Counted from the first letter of the stretch, positions 42,776 to 53,390 are shown. The stretch is 64,000 bases of DNA from Nymphalis io (GCF_905147045.1 NC_065913.1:9448501-9512500); one strand, 5' to 3'. Notes: a model not told the origin generated them from the letters alone. Program-made: numbers and translations.

Positions 42776-43317
42776 TGTAGGGGCTCTTGCTTCCCTAACT
42801 ATTTCGGAGGTTTCTTGAGTATCGTAATAAACTTGTTGATGCTTCAGGTGGAATGATTTTATTTGAAATTTACACAGATATATATACAAAAATGACAATT
42901 ATTAATAACCAATAAACAATATTTACAGATATTCGTCTCCTATAAAAAGTTTCACATTATAACCAATGAAATTGGATTATAATGTGAGTTACAATTTAAT
43001 TACCGGTTTACCAATCGGAAGGGCTATAACAAGAATAAAATTCTTTAAGAAAATTATGTACAAATCAAAACATTGGCTTTTCTACCAATAGCGAGTGAGT
43101 ATGTAAGAACAATAATTATTTCTTACGAATTGTACGAGAGGTGAGGGGCGCACCGTCGCCGCGGGGGGCACCATATAAATACGCGCCTATCTGTGTCCAT
43201 ACAAAACTCGGCGTATGTGCTCCTACGTTTTAGTAACCGCGCGCCTTCGGCTCGCGACGGTCATATGCTTGATGTTTTGTATGGACGCTGCGTGTGGTAG
43301 GTAATGTAGGTCCCACA
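42776..43317 (-). mobile_element. Gypsy 3' LTR, 542 bp
   Basis: On the coding strand it begins TGTGGGACC and ends CCCTACA. It matches the other LTR (47240-47781) over its length with one difference that I noticed (g/t near 42782). A purine-rich tract 'tggagggggagtga' precedes it. The four bases 'gtgc' at 42772-42775 and 47782-47785 are the target duplication. It has a TATA-like 'accatataaata' on the plus-strand view. Confidence 0.95.
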
Positions 43318-44494
43318 TCACTCCCCCTCCAGAAAATCGTACGGATGGCTTGACTTTTCTTCCAGATCTCGTCGTGTAGGTCGGAGAGTTGTCCTGGCAT
43401 CTGCTGCTGACCGGTGGGTCCTCAGACGATGGCGACTCGTTGTATGTATATGCTGGCTTGAGTCGGTCCAATGTGACAACTGTCGTGCGTGTTGGCAGTT
43501 GTATCTGGAAGTACTTGTCGTAGCGTTTCAAAACTTCGTAAGGCCCATCGTACGGCGGAGTTAGTGGAGCTCGAACTGTATCGTTGCGCACGAATACATG
43601 CGTACACGTCGCTAGGTCTTTATAAACAAATGGTTTGTTTTGCGGCGTGTGCGAGCGCGGCGTTGGTTGTAGCGTTGCCATGGTCTCGGTGAGGCGGCGT
43701 ACATACTCGGCGTCGTCAATCTTCGACTGTGTAGGTACGAAGAAATCCGCAGGTATGCGCAGAGTAGTACCGTAGGTCATAATTGCCGGACTAAAGTTGT
43801 TATCGCTGCGTAACGCCGTGCGTAAACCGAGTAGCACGGTGGGTAACTCGTCCGTCCATTGAATTGTAGCTTCGCGCGCTATCAGTGCAGCTTTCAGGGT
43901 TCGGTGCCATCGCTCAATTTGGCCATTCGATTGCGGGTGGTATGCAGTAGTTCGAATTCTTGTAATTCCGAATCTTTTCATGAGAGAATTGAATAGCTCG
44001 GATTCGAACTGACGTCCTTGATCCGTTGATGTACGCAGCGGGCAACCGAAACGTGCGATCCATTGTTCGTATAAGGCTTTTGCGACGTTTTCAGCTGTTA
44101 TATCTTGTATCGGTACTGCTTCGGGCCACTTCGTACAGCGATCGATCATAGTCACTAGATATCGACAATCCTTCGACGGTCTTAGCGGTCCGACTATGTC
44201 GATGTGTATATGTTCGAAGCGCTGTGACGGCGGGAACTCGCCTAAGGGTGTGACGACGTGTCGATGTATTTTTGCTCGTTGACAATTAATACACGCCTTA
44301 GTCCATGTACCGATGTCTGTGTTCATGTTCGGCCAAAAGTATTTCGAACTTATTTGTTTTCTTGATGTCCGCACGCTCGGGTGGCATAGATCGTGTTGCG
44401 CTTTGAATGCTGCGTAGCGATAAATGCTCGGTAGGTACAGTCGCGGCGTCGCGGTAGACAGCTCGCATGTAATTGGCTGCTGTAGCCCAGGCAT
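43223..44494 (-). pseudogene. Gypsy integrase, open, reading into the 3' LTR
   Basis: The frame is the same as the RT at 44744-46474 but separated from it by in-frame stops. It has the HHCC zinc site (HDLCHPS ... CINCQRAK), the DDE catalytic residues (HIDIVGPL, STDQGRQFES, NGQIERWHR) and a C-terminal region (PYDGPYEVLKRYDKYFQIQL). The last ~32 residues (MWDLHYLPHAAS onward) are encoded by the LTR itself, because the frame crosses the LTR boundary at 43317. Only nonsense codons separate it from an intact Pol. Confidence 0.92.
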
Positions 44495-44743
44495 CGCGAC
44501 GTCGGCTATTTTATTTTATAATTTCAAGTTAGGTTGTCTTCGTAATGATTTTAGTTCTTCGTCGTTATGTTGATCGATGGCTAATTGATTGAAATCGATG
44601 ATCGTCGGGCATTGAATGTCTTCTATGCGTGAGAGAGCGTCGGCGACTGTGTTTTCTTCCCCTTGTATGTGTTTGATATTTGAGCAGAATTGACTAATGA
44701 AATGTAGTTGTCGTTCTCTTCTCGGAATGTCGGTACTATTTGC

Positions 44744-46474
44744 TTAGCGATGTAGTGCGTAGGCAAGTGGCTTGTGATCGGTGTACACAGTCACTTCGCA
44801 TCCCTCGATGAGTCGTCGGAAGTGTTTTACAGCTGTATAGATCGCTAGTAATTCGCGATCGTATACACTGTAGCGGCGTTGTGTAGCACTCATTGCTTTT
44901 GAGAAGTATGCGAGCGGTTTCCATTCGTTGTTTACTTTCTGTTGTAGTATGGCGCCGAGACTGTGATCTGAAGCGTCAGTCATGATGCTGAGTTGTGTAC
45001 TGGGTAGCGGATGAGTCAAAGTTGTAGCTTTTAAAATGCTTTGACGGCAATTTTCAAAGGCTATGTCGGCTTCCGGTGTCCACTCGATCGGGGTTTTGTC
45101 GTTTTTCTTACGGTTGTGCAAATATTTGTTGAGTTCGTGTTGAAGTTCGGCTTGATGTGGTAGGCAGTCTCGATAGAAATTCAACATGCCTAGGAAGCGA
45201 CGTAACTCGACGATGATTTTCGGTTTCGGATATTTTGAAATGGCTTCGATGCGATCTTCAGTCGGTTTGATTCCGTCCGCTGAGACTTCGTAACCGAGAA
45301 AATTAATTTTGCTTTTTCCGAATACGCATTTTTCTATTTTCAGTGTGACGCCAAATTTTTCTATTCGCTGTAATACTTGATGTAATAATTCAATGTGTTT
45401 TTCTTCGTTTTCGGAATATAATAAGATGTCATCGACGAAACAGAAGCAGTTTTCGACGCCTCGGAGTACTTCGTGCATAAATCGCTGGAATGTCTGGCTC
45501 GCGTTACGTAGTCCAAAGGTCATGCAGTTGAATTCAAACAAACCGAATGGAGTTATAATCGCGGTTTTCTGTGCGTCTTCCTCAGCAATTGGTATCCAGT
45601 AGTAAGCCATTTTTAAGTCGATCTTCGAGAATATTGTCTTGTTATGAAGTTGATATGTGAAGTCTTGTATGCGAGGTATCGGATAGCGGTCGGGTAGTGT
45701 GATCGCATTTAGACGTCTGTAGTCACCGCAAACTCGTAAGCCGCCGTCCTTCTTCTTCACAACGTGTAGCGGGCTCGCCCAGGGACTGTTTGACGGTTTG
45801 CAGATGCCCATTTCCAGCATATTCTTGAACTCAGTCTTTGCAGCTTTATACTTATCCGGTGGAAGCGGACGCGGACGGGCGTAGAGTGGCGGGCCAGTTG
45901 TCTCGATATGGTGGACGACGTTATGCTTCGAAGGTTGTTTGAGTGACATGGGTCGAAGTACATCTGGATATTGCTTTAGTACGTGGTAATAGGCTTGGTT
46001 TGTGCCGATTACGTGTACCTTTTCTGTTTCAGCGCCTGTAGAAATTTCAATAGCATCGACGGAAAGTTCGGTGACTTTATCTATTAGTTTCTTCTTATGC
46101 AGGTCTACTAATAGTTTGAAGTGTCGTAGAAAGTCAGCTCCCAAGATCGATGTTTTGACGTCAGCGATGATGAATGTCCATAGAAAGTTTCGTCGTAAAC
46201 CAAAATCCAATCTTAACGTTTTTTCGCCATACGTCTTGATAGGTGTGTTGTTTGCGGCAAATAATCTGCAGGCGTTTTCGATTTTTGTATTGCTTCTATA
46301 ATTTGATGCTGATAATACGGATATATCGGCGCCGGTATCCACGAGGAAACGTTCTCGAGTGTTGCGATCGTAGATACATAGGCGGTTGCTGGCAGTAGGG
46401 ACATCGAGGTCCGCCGTAGTCGATGTCGGAGCTAGTTTAAAGCTTTGTTTCTTCGGCAACACGGCGATTCGCAA
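44744..46474 (-). pseudogene. Gypsy protease-reverse transcriptase-RNase H
   Basis: Protease FLVDTGADISVL (Asp46), RT with VCGDYRRLNAITLPDRYPIP, SKIDLKMAYYWIP and FVDDILLYS near 346, then RNase H IMTDASDHSLGAIL and VYTDHKPLAYAL. The frame stops in RNase H at 44744. The following codons still encode the expected RNase H tail (ENTVADALSR) up to another stop near 44520. It lies -1 to Gag and overlaps it by about 43 bases, the usual gypsy frameshift arrangement. Two nonsense codons make this copy defective despite near-identical LTRs. Confidence 0.94.
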
Positions 46475-47214
46475 CGCTTCGCTTTATCGCCGAATCGGTA
46501 ATAGTATTTACATTTCCACGTGGCATCGCCGGGCTTCACAGATGATTTGTTTCTTGTTGAGTTTGAATTGGATCGTGGCCTTGACTGGGAGCGATAGCGA
46601 CGGTATTGACGATGTGTGGAGCGGCCGCGTATTTCGTTGATTTCTAGCGACAATTTTTCTAGCTGCTTCGATAACATTGCTATTTGTGTTGATACGGCGT
46701 CGTTCGTAGTTGTTGTTGCGGTCGATACAGCGGCGATCATCGCGGGCTCGGAGTATTCTGCCATCTTGTCGGCCATGGCGGCGAGTGTGTCGAGTGATGA
46801 CTCGGTATTTACGGATAGAACAACGCGTATCTGAGTAGGTAAATGGTTAAGCCACTTGATACGGAGCCCTTCGTTCGTAATCATACCGGCGCTTAGTTCT
46901 CGCATCTTGCGAAGTAATTGAGAGGGTTTCTGGTCACCTAGCTGTAGACCGCTGACGAGCTTCTGGAAGTTCTTTACGTCGGTGTTCTTAATGTCGGTGA
47001 CGTGTTGCAGGTCCGTGGCTTGCAGCTGTTGCAGGACGTAACGGAACTTCTGATCATCGGACGTCTTCAAGGGGTCGACGACAGCTTCAAATTGTATGAA
47101 CCAGGCTCGTGGAAGGTCCCTCCAGAATGGTAGTATCCGTGACTGTACGGAGATGGCTGCCAGGTCTACCTCGGCCAGAGGTTTGGGGTCTTGAGCAGCA
47201 GTATCTTGATCCAT
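46432..47214 (-). CDS. Gypsy Gag, open
   Basis: A 260-residue Gag starting 26 bases past the LTR, just after the primer site. It has capsid phrases SRILPFWRDLPRAWFIQFEA, GLQLGDQKPSQLLRKMRELS and TQIRVVLSVNTESSLDTLA, an Arg/Ser-rich linker, and a zinc knuckle-like CKYYYRFGDKAKRCESPC. In related elements the third position is often His (C..H..C), so this knuckle may be degenerate. Confidence 0.92.
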   Translation of the reverse strand: MDQDTAAQDPKPLAEVDLAAISVQSRILPFWRDLPRAWFIQFEAVVDPLKTSDDQKFRYVLQQLQATDLQHVTDIKNTDVKNFQKLVSGLQLGDQKPSQLLRKMRELSAGMITNEGLRIKWLNHLPTQIRVVLSVNTESSLDTLAAMADKMAEYSEPAMIAAVSTATTTTNDAVSTQIAMLSKQLEKLSLEINEIRGRSTHRQYRRYRSQSRPRSNSNSTRNKSSVKPGDATWKCKYYYRFGDKAKRCESPCCRRNKALN

Positions 47215-47216
47215 TT

Positions 47217-47239
47217 TCTCAACGTCGGTAGGTCACCAC
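47217..47239 (-). promoter_or_regulatory. Gypsy primer binding site
   Basis: Directly after the LTR end on the coding strand comes 'gtggtgacctaccgacgttg', similar to the TGGTGACCCCGACGT site of the element at 21418 but with changes in the middle. I do not assign the tRNA. Confidence 0.75.
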
Positions 47240-47781
47240 TGTAGGTGCTCTTGCTTCCCTAACTATTTCGGAGGTTTCTTGAGTATCGTAATAAACTTGT
47301 TGATGCTTCAGGTGGAATGATTTTATTTGAAATTTACACAGATATATATACAAAAATGACAATTATTAATAACCAATAAACAATATTTACAGATATTCGT
47401 CTCCTATAAAAAGTTTCACATTATAACCAATGAAATTGGATTATAATGTGAGTTACAATTTAATTACCGGTTTACCAATCGGAAGGGCTATAACAAGAAT
47501 AAAATTCTTTAAGAAAATTATGTACAAATCAAAACATTGGCTTTTCTACCAATAGCGAGTGAGTATGTAAGAACAATAATTATTTCTTACGAATTGTACG
47601 AGAGGTGAGGGGCGCACCGTCGCCGCGGGGGGCACCATATAAATACGCGCCTATCTGTGTCCATACAAAACTCGGCGTATGTGCTCCTACGTTTTAGTAA
47701 CCGCGCGCCTTCGGCTCGCGACGGTCATATGCTTGATGTTTTGTATGGACGCTGCGTGTGGTAGGTAATGTAGGTCCCACA
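47240..47781 (-). mobile_element. Gypsy 5' LTR, 542 bp
   Basis: Same length and nearly the same sequence as 42776-43317, so the element is young. The flanking sequence outside ('gtgctattttg') completes the empty site preserved near 11434 in the paralogous segment. Confidence 0.95.
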
Positions 47782-47785
47782 GTGC

Positions 47786-48830
47786 TATTTTGATTTTAAA
47801 TAAGAATATTTAATTTAAATCTCAGTTTATTTGAAATTTTAAGTCAACTAACTTCTAAATAAGTTATTATTATAACAATTTAACATACGATAAGATTATC
47901 ATATTCGTGTCACCGTGGCGTCACGGAAGGGTAGATAGGCAAACATGGTATAACTAAGAATTTAATGTTTTTGAATGTACATATTTTCAAATATAAAGAC
48001 ATAACCTTTTACTGTTGCGATTTCTGTTTCTTAATTTCAAATGAAATTTTGGTGGTAATTCTCCACCGCGTCATTGGCGTTTTAAGAAATATTAACCATC
48101 ATTTATATTGTCAATGTGCCACCAACATTGGGAACCAAGATGTAATATCCATTGTGTATGTACGTTATTCCATAAATCTAGTCATATAATTATTTAATAT
48201 TAACTAGAAATTGGATGTATGTGTGTACATACATAAGAAGCCATTAGTTCCATATTATATTTTCATATATATATATATATATATATATAAGCCTTTATAT
48301 ATTGCAATATTATTTATACATAAGCATAGACGTTTTGCATGTATGTTATATACGTACTAAAAACTCTGACACTGATTAATTAACTGACTGATTAAAAATG
48401 AGTTATGAGTGAAAATTTGCTCGATCACATATGATGGTTTATTAAAAATTTGTCCGCTAGTGTTAAATGTATGAAAGTTTATATGGATGGTCCACATTTT
48501 TTTTATACAGTGTTGCCAACTTGGGGGTTTTTCCCCTAAATAGGGCTATGTCAGATGAAATCAAATAGGATATTTTCAGGTCAGACATTTTTTAGGAGAA
48601 ACATTTTTTTAAAGAAATTCTCTCCGGGGATTAACTCTTCAGCTTCATTTAATTGAGTATATTTCAAGTTTACTAATGCTACTTGCAGCACTTGATTTGC
48701 TTTTTTTTAACATCATATTATAAATGTATTTTGTATTTGTTTCAATTCATCCGTCATGAGGATGCGTCTAAGAGGTTGGCAACACTGTTTTTATGTAACA
48801 TAAAAATACCATCATCGTTTGTCGTTTTTT
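47786..48830. other. AT-rich gene-free segment (duplicate of 11440-12390)
   Basis: Holds the same REP-4 relic (about 48067-48170) and an extra (AT)n microsatellite near 48266-48290 with about 95 bp not present in the 11-12 kb copy. No gene is seen. Confidence 0.75.
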
Positions 48831-48832
48831 GT

Positions 48833-49005
48833 GTCCCTCGTGCCTGTAGTTACACTGTTTTACTCACCAACAATAATGCTATTGCTGTTTGGCGGCAGAA
48901 TATATTATAAGTGTGTGTGGTAACTGGTGGTAAGGACATTGTGCAAACCCGCCTGGGTAGGTACCACCCACTCATCAGATATTCTACCGCTGAACAGGAA
49001 TATAA
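48833..49005 (-). repeat. REP-4, truncated by a deletion
   Basis: Begins at 'gtccctcgtgcctgtag', fused to 'gtcgttttttgt'. Relative to the paralogue, about 1.1 kb (12391-13496, including exon K) is deleted. Confidence 0.85.
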
Positions 49006-49123
49006 CATAAAAAAATAAATATCATTATCATACTTAAGTATTTTACGCAACACCACAAATTATACCAAAATTAAACTATTTAATTCCATTCCGCAAAGTG
49101 AGTTTGATGTATGTATTCGTTAC

Positions 49124-49219
49124 CTCGATAATGGCCGTCTGACGCACGTTCCCGACATGCACAGAGCACTGGAACCCTGGGTAGATGGCCGTGGAGTGTC
49201 TCAGGACATGCACGGATGC
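49124..49219 (-). CDS. GTPBP2: GTPBP2-like copy III, exon J
   Basis: The same 32 codons as 13787-13882 (HVGNVRQTAIIE) with one Ser-to-Pro change (AIYPGFQ). Splice sites are kept. Its downstream partner exon K is deleted. Confidence 0.9.
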
Positions 49220-49317
49220 CTGTTACATTCAATCAAATTTAATTCATGACCGCATTACATATTATATTGCACAGTCTGTGCTAATATTGCTAGCATATAA
49301 AAAAAACAGCCAAGATG

Positions 49318-49560
49318 GTTCAGGCACCACTGAATTTTCATGTACTTAATTTGTGATTATAATTCATCTCGTACTTTACGATGAAGGAAAACATCGTGAG
49401 GAAACCTGCATGTGTCTAATTTCACTGAAATTCTGCCACATGTGTATTTACCAAACCGCACTGGAGCAGCGTGATGGAATAAACTCCAAACCTTCTCCTC
49501 AAAAAAGGGAGAGGAGGCCTTTAGCCCAGCAGTAGGACATTCACGTGCTGATACGGATAA
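49318..49560 (+). repeat. SINE-3 copy in the I-J intron
   Basis: Duplicate of 13980-14245; head missing, (CA)n after the end. Confidence 0.85.
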
Positions 49561-49619
49561 AAAAACACACACACACAATGTGCTGTGCAAACATATACAA
49601 GTCTATAGTCGATTCCAAT

Positions 49620-49926
49620 AGCAAGTAGAGTATATAAGCAACTTTGACCTTGAAATTTGGTCGAAATCTTAATATTCTGTGGTATTGACTATGGATTCGC
49701 GAAAAATTTACCGTTTTGGTTATCTGTGAAGTTGTTATCGGAACTTTGTAAGTAAAACTAAAGTGTATATAAGTAGTTAAGTGTAACAGTGTCGTGTTAT
49801 ATATAGAGATATATTGATCGAGAAGTGTTTGTGGTGTACAATACAGCAGAGCTGGTAGCGAATCGCGTGGAATCGCATATCTAAGGTTTGCTAATCTTTT
49901 AAAAACGAGTAGAGTTTTCTGCTCAC
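49620..49926 (-). other. I-J intron, unique part
   Basis: AT-rich, duplicate of 14300-14591; nothing recognised. Confidence 0.6.
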
Positions 49927-50196
49927 CTGAAAGTATATACAGCGTCTAGGGTCGTTTGGGTCTTCGAGGAACACCAGGTCGTCACACACGCACTTGTCCT
50001 GCGTGTCGCTCGACACGTGCGCGTCGCTGTACTTGCTCCCGTCGTCCGACACGTACACGTTCGTGCACTTTGTGTCCGATGTCTTCGTGAGGCTGTTCTT
50101 CACGTTGGCGATGTCCTGGAGGATATTCTTGTTCTGTCTCCTCGTGTTCTTTCGATTCTTCTCCGAAGCTTGCGACGATTGGACTAGTTCTGATAT
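49927..50196 (-). CDS. GTPBP2: GTPBP2-like copy III, exon I
   Basis: All 90 codons are open, with the same donor and acceptor as 14592-14861. It differs from that copy by a few substitutions (for example SSDTQDKCVC against SSDTQEKCVC). Conservation of the long charged insert in two copies argues that it was a real exon, not intron read-through. Confidence 0.85.
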
Positions 50197-50261
50197 CTGT
50201 AACGATGAATTTTGAAAATAAAAAAATATAGCACTTTTTTAATTTCGTATAGGGACGCTGG

Positions 50262-50460
50262 CAAATGACCACCTTATGGTAAGTGGTCGTCACTACCCAT
50301 AGACTTTGTCACAGTCTATTAACCACCCCTAACGCCAATGAAATGCGCCATCAACCTTGGGAACTAAGATATTAAGTCTCTTGTGCCTATAGTTACACTG
50401 TCTAACTCATCTTTCAAACTAGCACACAATAATACTAAGTATTGCCATGGCGGTAGAAAC
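50262..50460 (-). repeat. REP-4, degenerate
   Basis: Duplicate of 14925-15120. Confidence 0.75.
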
Positions 50461-50695
50461 GTTATTCAAAAAAGGCTTTTTTAAATCGTTTGAATAATAT
50501 AATTTTAAATATAAAGCTACAACCAGTATGGCTACTCTGTAAGAACATTCTCTCACTCATCATAATCATGTCAACATTTCACCGGAGAGTGATGATTCTA
50601 AAATTTTAGAATAGCACTACTGGCCGCGTATATATATTCTGTCTTAAATACATGTAAGTTTTTATTTAGTAATAAGGTTTGAATTAGCGACCCAC

Positions 50696-50793
50696 CTGTC
50701 GTCCTCTGCAAGTCCCGGGCGGACAGCCTCCGAAGGTGGGCCGCTCGTGTCCCCTACGTGGAAAATTTCGTCTATTTAAAACTCGCACGCCTC
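50696..50793 (-). pseudogene. GTPBP2: GTPBP2-like copy III, exons G and H fused by deletion
   Basis: About 312 bp are missing compared with 15357-15770, with the join inside a shared 'gtccc'. The first third of exon G (IDEIFHVGD) runs directly into the last codons of exon H, removing most of domain II and the G-H intron. The donor of H and the acceptor of G survive. This lesion should inactivate the copy. Confidence 0.88.
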
Positions 50794-50873
50794 CTGTAAA
50801 GTGACATAAATAATAACATTTATAATTTAATAAAAAGGATACTAGTCAACTGCGCAACATATGGTTCACTCAC

Positions 50874-50995
50874 GTCCTCGGAGCGCTGCAGGTCGCGGCG
50901 CGGCGCCAGCGCCAGCAGGCACGCGTGCAGCGCGTTGAGGCCGGCGCCGCGCACGAAGCTCACCGGGAACACGGCCACCCTGCCGGCCGACACTA
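50874..50995 (-). CDS. GTPBP2: GTPBP2-like copy III, exon F
   Basis: The 122-bp exon encodes VSAGRVAVFPVSFVRGAGLN and ALHACLLALAPRRDLQ. The VSFVRGAG segment resembles the G5 SxVSG motif better than the copy at 15851. Splice sites are kept. Confidence 0.87.
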
Positions 50996-51019
50996 CTGTG
51001 ATTTGCGTTCAACTATATA

Positions 51020-51135
51020 TATATATATCTGATCCGAAACTAAGCAGAGCTTGTACTATGGCATCCAGACAACTGATATACTATTGTATAGACAATTACA
51101 CACAGACTCAGGTAAAACAGACATGTTAATGCATG
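51020..51135 (-). repeat. SINE-1, 5' truncated
   Basis: Minus-strand tail and body ending at 'gttaatgcat' near 51135. It forms an inverted pair with the SINE-1 at 51395; the flipped exon E lies between. Confidence 0.85.
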
Positions 51136-51157
51136 GTATATATTGGTATTATTACAG

Positions 51158-51270
51158 AAACCGCTGTTAATAATAACTGACGAGAATATGGCAAGGAACT
51201 GCGTTGCGCCGCAAAAGTCGATACTGGACACCATAGACAATGTAGACAAGGAAATCAAAAAGGATGAGGA
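51158..51270 (+). CDS. GTPBP2: GTPBP2-like copy III, exon E, inverted
   Basis: On the plus strand, opposite to all other exons, a 113-bp exon lies between 'attattacag' and 'gtgagtag'. It encodes KPLLIITDENMARNCVAPQK then SILDTIDNVDKEIKK. It aligns in hydrophobic pattern and spacing with the G4 segment of GTPBP2 (VPFFIVVSKIDLC....ER.VRQLERVLK), with TDEN where T/SKID is expected. The assignment rests on this alignment and on its place in the gene. The remnant at 16261-16319 has the original minus orientation. Confidence 0.62.
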
Positions 51271-51394
51271 GTGAGTAGCTTCACAAGCCTTTATTTAACC
51301 CGACGTGTTTCTGGGTGAACTCTTATGTATGACCTTAAAACGAGTTCCATACTATTGGTAATGGTAATAGTATTGTCTATAGCTACGCCAACCA

Positions 51395-51655
51395 CCCTTG
51401 CTAGATACTTGCCTTTCACGCCAAAGGTCGTGGGTTCGATTCCCACCCAGGACAGACATTTGTGTGCATGAACATGTCTGTTTGTCCTGAGTCTGGGTGT
51501 AATTATCTATATAAGTATATATTTACAAAAGAAAAGTAGTATATGTATTATATCAGTTGTCTGGTTTCCATAACACAAGCTCTGCTTAATTTGGGATCAG
51601 ATGACCGTGTGTGAATAATGTCCAATATTATTATTATATTATTGCTTTCTCAAGA
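51395..51655 (+). repeat. SINE-1, complete
   Basis: Head, B box 'ggttcgattccc', body and (ATT)n tail all present. Its 5' flank 'gtctatagctacgcc' is the reverse complement of the 5' flank of the minus-strand SINE-1 at 16005-16145, which shows that the segment has flipped. Confidence 0.9.
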
Positions 51656-51757
51656 TAAGTAATATCGTAGGCCCAGTAACAACACTATTATTAATGAAGT
51701 TTTATTAAATCGTTACTATCGAATGAATACCTATGGATTGCTGTTATCAATAGTATT

Positions 51758-52136
51758 AATAATAATAATGATGTCCTCCAGACCGATTTCGGCTACGGCG
51801 GCCAATCTCAAGAGTGATTAGCCAAATACGCAGGAGATATTATAGTGCACAAGTGTGTGCGCAAACACAGGTGTACTGTTCCCTAACTCTCATAATCCGA
51901 TGGGACGGCAATCCGACACGACCGGAAATAATTCAGGCGGAGGACCAACGGCTTTACGTGATTTCCAAGGCACGGGAGTGTACACACTTTTAACTTCCAG
52001 ACTCCGGGCTGCTACTGAGAATCTTCTGACAGAAAAACCCAATAACTTTTTATTGGCCCGACCTGGGAATTGAACCCAGGACCACCGGGTCTGCGGCCTT
52101 ACATCAAGCCACTAGACCAACGAGGCAGGCAAACGA
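51758..52136 (-). repeat. SINE-2, reference copy with target duplication
   Basis: A complete minus-strand copy flanked by the 15-bp direct repeat 'gttatcaatagtatt' (51743-51757 and 52137-52151). The head has 'ctcgttggtctagtggctt' and B box 'gggttcaattccc', resembling a tRNA (perhaps tRNA-Pro). (ATT)n tail. Confidence 0.93.
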
Positions 52137-52159
52137 GTTATCAATAGTATTGTGAACAG

Positions 52160-52265
52160 AGAGCTATAGTAACTATCGATAATATCGACAATATTGACAC
52201 AAGACGATACTTTCGGAAGTACTGTCGATAATAGTTTTCGAGGTCAAACTATCGATAGTTCTGCA
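52160..52265. repeat. Cluster of CGATA/TATCGATA motifs
   Basis: Within about 100 bp: 'actatcgataatatcgac', 'ctgtcgataatag' and 'aactatcgatagttctg'. TATCGATA is the core of DRE/BEAF-type insect boundary and promoter motifs. Function here is not shown. Confidence 0.5.
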
Positions 52266-52269
52266 ACAC

Positions 52270-52530
52270 TGATACCTGGGATTAGGTAAATGAAACTACA
52301 ATTTATTAGATTACAAAAACAATCACTTCTACATTATATATACTCCGTAGCGAATATCTAGACAGCGCGATTCAGGAATGTGACATTTCGAATGAGCGCC
52401 ATCTATCGTTAACGGGATGTAACATACGCCATCATACAACTGGATAATAGAATAACGGAAGCTTTTACAAAGATTAATATAATTGAAAAATGAGTATGAA
52501 AACTAGATAAAGATGTTTAGACAACTTGTA
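52270..52530. other. Unassigned intronic DNA
   Basis: AT-rich DNA between the CGATA cluster and a SINE-3; no gene or repeat recognised. Confidence 0.5.
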
Positions 52531-52830
52531 GCCGAGATGGCCCATTGGTAAGAACGCGTGAATCTTAACCGATGATCGTGAGTTCAAACCCGGGCAAGCA
52601 CCACTGAATTTTCATGTGCTTAATTGTGATTATAATTCATCTCTGCTTGACGGTGAAGGAAAACACCGTGAGGAAACCTGCATGTGTCTAATTTCACTGA
52701 AATTCTGCCACATGTGTATTCCACCAACCCGCATTGGAGCAGCGTGGTGGAATAAGCTCCAAACCTTCTTAAAAAAAGGGAGAGGAGGCTTTAGCCCAGC
52801 AGTGGGACATTCACAGGCTGCTACGGATAC
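52531..52830 (+). repeat. SINE-3, full-length
   Basis: Head 'gccgagatggcccattgg' and 'gagttcaaacccggg', complete body, tail 'gctgctacggata'. The closest relative in the window is 38339-38663. Confidence 0.9.
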
Positions 52831-52954
52831 GAACGGTTTAGACAACTGCACGGGACTAATAATAGTATTTGTGTGTGCGTGCAAGCACAGACAGTCTCTA
52901 TTCCCACACACTCTTAATCCTATTGAGAACCGAGATGATAGTGAATAGAATGTG

Positions 52955-53090
52955 TAAATCGTTACCAATGATAGCGTGTTAAAACCCAGATTAGCACCAC
53001 TAAATTGGAACAGCGTATTGGAATAAGCTCCTCATCAAAGGGAGAAGAGGGAGGGATTAGCCCAGCAGTGGGACATAGACATTTACATAA
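52955..53090 (+). repeat. SINE-3, internally deleted
   Basis: Head remnant 'ttaccaatgatagcgtg' is joined to 'ttggaacagcgtattgg' and 'agcccagcagtgggac', so the middle has been lost. Confidence 0.75.
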
Positions 53091-53214
53091 TCCAAGGGTG
53101 AAAATTAGAGAGAGTTCAGGCGCAAACAATGTCTTTACATGCTTCCAAATCTCACTTCTAGTGTACAACTTACTTTTACTTTTCTTTTCTATTTACTTAT
53201 TATAAAAAAATAAC

Positions 53215-53390
53215 GCCTCTGCTGGGCTAAGCCCTCCCCTCCACTTGTGATTTGGAGCTCTAAATTGCAGTTTCAATGCGGGTTGATGGATACACATAGC
53301 AATACTTCATCCCATAAAAGCAGATCTCCTGACAATGTGCCCATTTATTAAGCACATCAAAGTGCAGTGGTGTTTGCCCGGGCTTTGCAA
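53215..53390 (-). repeat. SINE-3, degenerate
   Basis: Reverse-oriented pieces 'tgctgggctaagccctc' and 'tgtttgcccgggcttt'. It is the oldest-looking copy. Confidence 0.65.

Noticed and set aside
43422..43607. Short antisense and out-of-frame ORFs within the gypsy element
   Set aside because: They overlap integrase, protease and RT in other frames and have no recognisable content.
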